A stretch of DNA of 18,020 nucleotides from positions 1 through 18,020 of the forward strand of contig PWUP01000089.1 in assembly GCA_003562535.1 (NCBI GenBank). Direction: 5' to 3'. How positions within the stretch are numbered: the first letter of the stretch is position 1; each line of letters begins with the position of its first letter. Both the position numbers and the translations under genes were made by a program. Below, piece after piece: positions 14,968-18,020 of this stretch. The notes under the pieces are model-generated. The model had not been told where the DNA came from. It saw nothing but the letters and a program-made list of their open reading frames with translations, and made no database searches. Origin of the DNA: Gammaproteobacteria bacterium. Its GTDB lineage: Bacteria > Pseudomonadota > Gammaproteobacteria > Competibacterales > Competibacteraceae.

Positions 14968-15384
14968 ATGCCGAAATACCGTGTTGCAGGAACCGTCCCG
15001 CGTGTCGAAGACATTGTGAGTCACCTACGCCAAGCCTTACCGGACTATGAACATATTGCTTTGCAGGGCAAGCGAGTTGTGCTCAGGCGCAGTGACCGTC
15101 ATGAAACGCACTGCTATCCGACACGATCGCTGATTAAAATTTCCAGCCATTTCCCTCCGCGCTACATCAAGGGCTTGTTAGGTTTGCTGTTGGTATCAGG
15201 AGGCGTGTTTGTCTTATTATTGACCGTAAACCCAATGTCTGCTTTGTTTTTTTTGCTTGTGGCTATTTTGCCGGCCAGTGGATTTATCAACTTTTTTCTG
15301 ATTACTAATCTTCCTGACCGGCAACAGACCGAAAGTGAAGTCTTAACGGCTATGCAGCAGCGTTGGCCCTCTGCCGACGAATAA
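14968..15384 (+). CDS. Hypothetical protein with two transmembrane helices
   Basis: I do not recognise this 138-residue protein (starting MPKYRVAGTVPRVEDI). A TTG five codons upstream is possible, but the ATG at 14968 fits better. The first 65 residues are soluble, polar and rich in Arg/His, with a predicted helix-strand mix (HLRQALPDYEHIALQGKRV). Two hydrophobic helices follow, YIKGLLGLLLVSGGVFVLLL and the ALFFLLVAILPASGFINFFL region, then a short polar tail (ESEVLTAMQQRWPSADE). It probably sits in the inner membrane with the N-terminal domain in the cytoplasm. It stands alone, with its own extended -10 promoter, divergent from the DUF1611 gene and convergent with slipin. Confidence 0.7.
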   Translation: MPKYRVAGTVPRVEDIVSHLRQALPDYEHIALQGKRVVLRRSDRHETHCYPTRSLIKISSHFPPRYIKGLLGLLLVSGGVFVLLLTVNPMSALFFLLVAILPASGFINFFLITNLPDRQQTESEVLTAMQQRWPSADE

Positions 15385-15398
15385 TCGCGAGAGCCTGT

Positions 15399-15460
15399 AG
15401 CCCCCTGTGTAAGCGTTCAGCCCCCTGCCTTAAGCCCCCTCTCCCTTGGGAGAGGGGGCT
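15399..15460. repeat. AGCCCCCT direct repeats ending in a 13-bp-stem palindrome
   Basis: AGCCCCCT occurs at 15399, 15419 and 15433, and its reverse complement AGGGGGCT at 15453-15460. The last pair forms a 13-bp stem with a 2-nt centre (15433-15460). The CCCTCTCCC...GGGAGAGGG core resembles dispersed intergenic palindromes seen in many proteobacteria. It lies between two convergent genes and could act as a bidirectional transcription stop, although no T-run flanks it. Confidence 0.7.
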
Positions 15461-15471
15461 GAATGATTACC

Positions 15472-15499
15472 CACCTGTCAGGTTTAGACCCAACAGGTG
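15472..15499 (-). terminator. Hairpin downstream of slipin
   Basis: CACCTGT (15472-15478) and ACAGGTG (15493-15499) form a 7-bp stem with a 14-nt loop, 28 bases past the slipin stop. No T-run follows on the minus strand. It may act with the adjacent GC-rich palindrome as a terminator or 3'-end protector. Confidence 0.3.
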
Positions 15500-15526
15500 C
15501 TCCGCAGTGAACCCACGGCGGTGTGG

Positions 15527-16291
15527 TTACTCATTACGTTTAATTCTTTGCTCTGTCAGTGGTTTAATTAAATCCATGGGCAGAGGGAACACAATGGTGG
15601 AGGCATTGGACACCGAAATATCATTGAGCGTCTGCAAATAGCGCAACTGCAAGGCTTGCGGCTGTTGGGAAATGATTTCAGCCGCTTCTAACAGTTTTTG
15701 TGCTGCTTCCTGCTCGCCTAAGGCATTGATGACCTTGGCTCGCCGTTGTCGTTCGGCTTCCGCTTGTCGGGCAATGGCTCGTACCATACTTTCATCTAAA
15801 TCCACATGTTTGATCTCGACATTAGCGACCTTAATGCCCCACGCATCCGTTTGGACGTCTAATAATTCTTGGATGTCTTGATTCAGCTTGTCGCGCTCGG
15901 ACAGCATTTCATCCAAATCATGCTTGCCTAACACCGAACGTAAGGTGGTCTGAGCCAATTGGCTGGTGGCCTCCATATAATTTTCCACCTGAATAACGGA
16001 CCGTTCCGGGTCAATCACTCGAAAATACAGCACTGCGTTGACCTTAACGGACACATTATCGCGGGAAATCACATCTTGACTCGGCACATCCATAGTCACA
16101 GTACGCAGGTCAATACGCACAAACTGCTGAATCACTGGGATAACAATAATCAGCCCAGGCCCCTTGACCCGCTGAAACCGCCCCAAGAGAAACACCACAC
16201 CGCGCTCATATTCACGTAAAATTTTGATTGCCGAAGCCACTAAGGCCAGCAGCAAGGTCAGGACTACCAGTAGGATTTGGGTCATGAGCAT
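15527..16291 (-). CDS. Slipin, SPFH/stomatin-like membrane protein
   Basis: The 254-residue protein has one N-terminal membrane segment (ILLVVLTLLLALVASAI), then the SPFH domain (REYERGVVFLLGRFQRVKGPG, IDLRTVTMDVPSQDVISRDN, VNAVLYFRVIDPE) and a coiled-coil stretch rich in Glu, Arg and Ala (AIARQAEAERQRRAKVINAL). Such bacterial slipins oligomerize in the inner membrane and are cleaved or regulated by the NfeD protease encoded next to them. GGAGGA lies 9 bases before the ATG, inside the end of nfeD, and the two genes are separated by 2 bases, so they are translated together. Confidence 0.95.
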   Translation of the reverse strand: MLMTQILLVVLTLLLALVASAIKILREYERGVVFLLGRFQRVKGPGLIIVIPVIQQFVRIDLRTVTMDVPSQDVISRDNVSVKVNAVLYFRVIDPERSVIQVENYMEATSQLAQTTLRSVLGKHDLDEMLSERDKLNQDIQELLDVQTDAWGIKVANVEIKHVDLDESMVRAIARQAEAERQRRAKVINALGEQEAAQKLLEAAEIISQQPQALQLRYLQTLNDISVSNASTIVFPLPMDLIKPLTEQRIKRNE

Positions 16292-16293
16292 GA

Positions 16294-17739
16294 TCAGTTG
16301 TCCTCCGCTTTTACCCGTAAGATTAAATTGTCCCGTGATACGACCCGTATCCGGGTGCCTTTGGGCAGGTGATGGTCGGCCTGCGCCCGCCAGATTTCGC
16401 CTTGGACTCGCACCCGGCCTTGATCGGTCAGATCATCGAGCACCACACCCGGTAAACCGACTAAGGCTTGATCTCCCGTCACGGGTACTCGCCGATAATT
16501 GCGTGCGACTAGGGAACTAATGCCCATTACAATGATGGCACTGCCAATGGCAAAGCCCACTATTATGCCCAAGGGCAGCTCATACACTCCGCCGGTTTCC
16601 TCCCAGAGCAGAATCGAGCCAGCAATAAACGCGGCGACTCCACCCAGACCGAGAATACCGAAGCTGGGAGCAAAGGCTTCGGCGACCATCAAGCCTAGCC
16701 CGAGAATAATCAGCGCCAACCCGGCGTAATTGATCGGTAAGACTTGAAAGGCAAACAGCGCCAACAGCAGGCAAATGCCGCCTAATACGCCTGGAACCAA
16801 AGCGCCGGGATTAGAAAATTCGAAGAACAGCCCGTAGATTCCCAGCAACATCAAAATATAAGCCACTTGCGGATGGGTGATAATCGCCAGTAATTGATTG
16901 CGCCAATCCGGTTCAATGATGTCCAGTGTTGCGGGCAAATCCAAAACGATCACTACCGGTTCGTCTCTGACCTCAACGGTGCGGCCATTGATCTGCTCCA
17001 GCAGTTCGTCCACAGAGCGCGCCACGATATCGATGACGTTTTTTTCCAAAGCTTGGCTATAACTCAGGCTATCGCCATCCACTACGGACTGTTCGGCCCA
17101 TTCCACATTACGCCCGCGCAGCTCCGCCAGCGAGCGAATATACGCTTTAGCGTCATTAACCAGCTTACGTTCCATCGCCGTATCGCCGCTGCTGCGTGGT
17201 GATCGGCGTCCGGTGCCCGTCGTCTCATCTTGGTCTTGGTCAGTGGCTTCGCCGTTATTATTCGGGTCAGTGGACTCGTTAGCGTCAGCGTCAGCCGCTT
17301 CTGGCGCGTCCTCATTCTCATCACGATCTCGATCCCGACCGAAATCAGGCAAACCACCGCCGCCAATTTGCACTGGAGTGGCAGCTCCGAGGTTGGTTCC
17401 CGGTGCCATAGCGGCAATATGACTGGCATACAGAATATAAGTACCGGCACTCGCGGCGCGGGAGCCGCTGGGGTGGACAAACGTGGCTATTGGAATGGGC
17501 GAGGCCAAAATGGCACGAATGATATCGCGCATCGAGGAATCCAAGCCGCCGGGGGTGTCCAGTTTCATGACAACTAGATCGGCATTGCGCTCTTCGGCTG
17601 TGGCCAGACCCCGTAAAATATAATCTTTGCTAGCCGGACCAATCACACCCTCAACCTCAAGCAAAACAACATTGCTTGGCTGGGCGGATAGGGGAGCCAC
17701 CATCAACATCAGCAGTACGATTAGAATAGGACGGAACAT
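16294..17739 (-). CDS. nfeD: NfeD membrane-bound ClpP-class serine protease
   Basis: The 481-residue protein is a long NfeD. It has a signal peptide (cleavage near LSA, residue 19), a ClpP-like periplasmic protease domain (LDTPGG 60-65, the nucleophile Ser97 in RAASAGTYI), several transmembrane helices (about 265-400), and a C-terminal OB-fold NfeD domain (LVGLPGVVLDDL, GTRIRVVSRDNL). The likely catalytic lysine is Lys192 (ERKLVNDAKAYIRSLAE), from alignment with the archaeal homologue 1510-N, whose pair is Ser97/Lys138. Between them lies an acidic, Asp/Glu/Asn-rich insertion (about 132-190) not typical of the family core. The slipin gene follows directly, the known partner and substrate. Confidence 0.93.
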   Translation of the reverse strand: MFRPILIVLLMLMVAPLSAQPSNVVLLEVEGVIGPASKDYILRGLATAEERNADLVVMKLDTPGGLDSSMRDIIRAILASPIPIATFVHPSGSRAASAGTYILYASHIAAMAPGTNLGAATPVQIGGGGLPDFGRDRDRDENEDAPEAADADANESTDPNNNGEATDQDQDETTGTGRRSPRSSGDTAMERKLVNDAKAYIRSLAELRGRNVEWAEQSVVDGDSLSYSQALEKNVIDIVARSVDELLEQINGRTVEVRDEPVVIVLDLPATLDIIEPDWRNQLLAIITHPQVAYILMLLGIYGLFFEFSNPGALVPGVLGGICLLLALFAFQVLPINYAGLALIILGLGLMVAEAFAPSFGILGLGGVAAFIAGSILLWEETGGVYELPLGIIVGFAIGSAIIVMGISSLVARNYRRVPVTGDQALVGLPGVVLDDLTDQGRVRVQGEIWRAQADHHLPKGTRIRVVSRDNLILRVKAEDN

Positions 17740-17952
17740 TGGGTATGAGTCAGTTGTTGAGCTTGCCTAGTGTGACCGATAACTGCACGATTAGTGCAGA
17801 GAACTTAATTTGGTTCTTTTTTAATCACAAGATGTAATTCTCTGTACACGACAATTTTTTATTTATACCTCACGAATCAGTGTTTATGATGACCCTCCCC
17901 TCGACAACCGTGATGGTGTCGGGAGGCCATAAAAACAACGCCAACAACCGGA
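17740..17952. other. Intergenic region upstream of nfeD
   Basis: I see no gene here. It contains a 6-bp hairpin (CTGCAC/GTGCAG, 17783-17799), a terminator-like plus-strand hairpin AGAAC/GTTCT followed by a T-run (17800-17822) with no gene ahead of it, and the larger hairpin at 17894-17926. The stretch must hold the nfeD promoter, but no convincing -35/-10 pair stands out. Confidence 0.5.
17894..17926 (+). promoter_or_regulatory. Strong hairpin in a leader at the right edge
   Basis: CCTCCC (17894-17899) pairs with GGGAGG (17921-17926), GACA (17903-17906) with TGTC (17917-17920), and CC (17908-17909) with GG (17915-17916), leaving a GTGAT loop and small bulges. It lies about 35 bases before a possible start codon. 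It is not a recognisable riboswitch to me. Confidence 0.4.
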
Positions 17953-17961
17953 GTGAATCCA

Positions 17962-18020
17962 TTGTACTCTGGAGACCCTGTAGCAAGGTATCGGTCAAGT
18001 GATCCAGCCCATATCGGAAC
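17962..18020 (+). CDS. Possible start of an unidentified gene (TTG or GTG start, runs off right edge)
   Basis: An open frame starts at TTG 17962, with GGAG 8 bases upstream, or at GTG 17953 in the same frame, and stays open to the edge. It reads MYSGDPVARYRSSDPAHIG. I do not recognise the protein, and about 20 codons cannot be distinguished from chance. The well-placed Shine-Dalgarno and the structured upstream leader are the reasons to list it. Confidence 0.3.
   Translation, partial: MYSGDPVARYRSSDPAHIG

Noticed and set aside
599..17739. CRISPR array, toxin-antitoxin pair or prophage genes within the core region
   Set aside because: No spaced direct repeats, no paired small toxin/antitoxin frames and no phage-like proteins were seen; the genes are conserved housekeeping ones.
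17800..17822. Terminator-like hairpin with T-run on the plus strand
   Set aside because: No gene on the plus strand ends before it, the stem is only 5 bp without wobble pairs, and AT-rich sequence gives such patterns by chance.
17894..17965. Fluoride-type riboswitch, suggested by GATGG and CCATAAA
   Set aside because: The downstream CTGATG-type segment and matching stems are missing, and the GG of GATGG is needed in a different hairpin.

Overview
This window looks like chromosomal DNA of a gammaproteobacterium with mid-range GC content. The protein sequences resemble gammaproteobacterial homologues (Fur, RpoD, TsaD, S21, YgiM). The rpsU-dnaG-rpoD macromolecular-synthesis operon is followed by tRNA-Ile2(CAU). 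I cannot name a genus. Almost everything is conserved core gene content; the accessory DNA is at the far left edge and possibly the far right edge.

Layout, left to right. Positions 1-480 hold decayed accessory DNA behind the 3' end of a tRNA gene: the start of an IS607-type resolvase gene running off the edge, and a deleted, frameshifted remnant of an MmeI-like DNA methyltransferase gene. Positions 481-5064, all on the minus strand, are tRNA-Ile2, rpoD, dnaG, a GatB/YqeY protein and rpsU. Positions 5156-7714 contain tsaD (plus), plsY (minus), and folB-folK (plus). Positions 7729-11083, on the minus strand, are an iron-type ABC importer (two-domain permease, ATPase) with a ygiM-like SH3/coiled-coil gene behind it. 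The minus-strand fur gene (11253-11678) is divergent from dapB (11829-12656). Positions 12653-14799 are a translationally coupled pair, a DUF1611/DgcN-type protein and a dipeptide-epimerase/DgcA-type enolase-superfamily enzyme. A small two-helix membrane protein of unknown function follows (14968-15384), then a repeat-rich intergenic stretch, then a slipin (SPFH) gene and an nfeD membrane-protease gene as a tight operon. The right edge (17740-18020) is a non-coding leader with a strong hairpin and perhaps the first codons of another gene.

How the genes work together. rpsU, dnaG and rpoD couple translation, replication priming and transcription initiation. The Fur repressor lies beside an iron importer whose promoter carries a Fur-box-like sequence. 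DgcN/DgcA together suggest use of D-glutamate or murein dipeptides, next to the lysine/diaminopimelate gene dapB. NfeD and slipin form the known membrane protease/scaffold pair. The most notable non-standard signals are a hexanucleotide repeat inside rpoD, a 17-bp palindrome carrying two outward-facing -10 boxes between fur and dapB, an acidic insertion between the catalytic Ser and Lys of NfeD, the split methyltransferase relic, and the structured leader at the right edge. I see no CRISPR array, no complete mobile element and no convincing new defence system.
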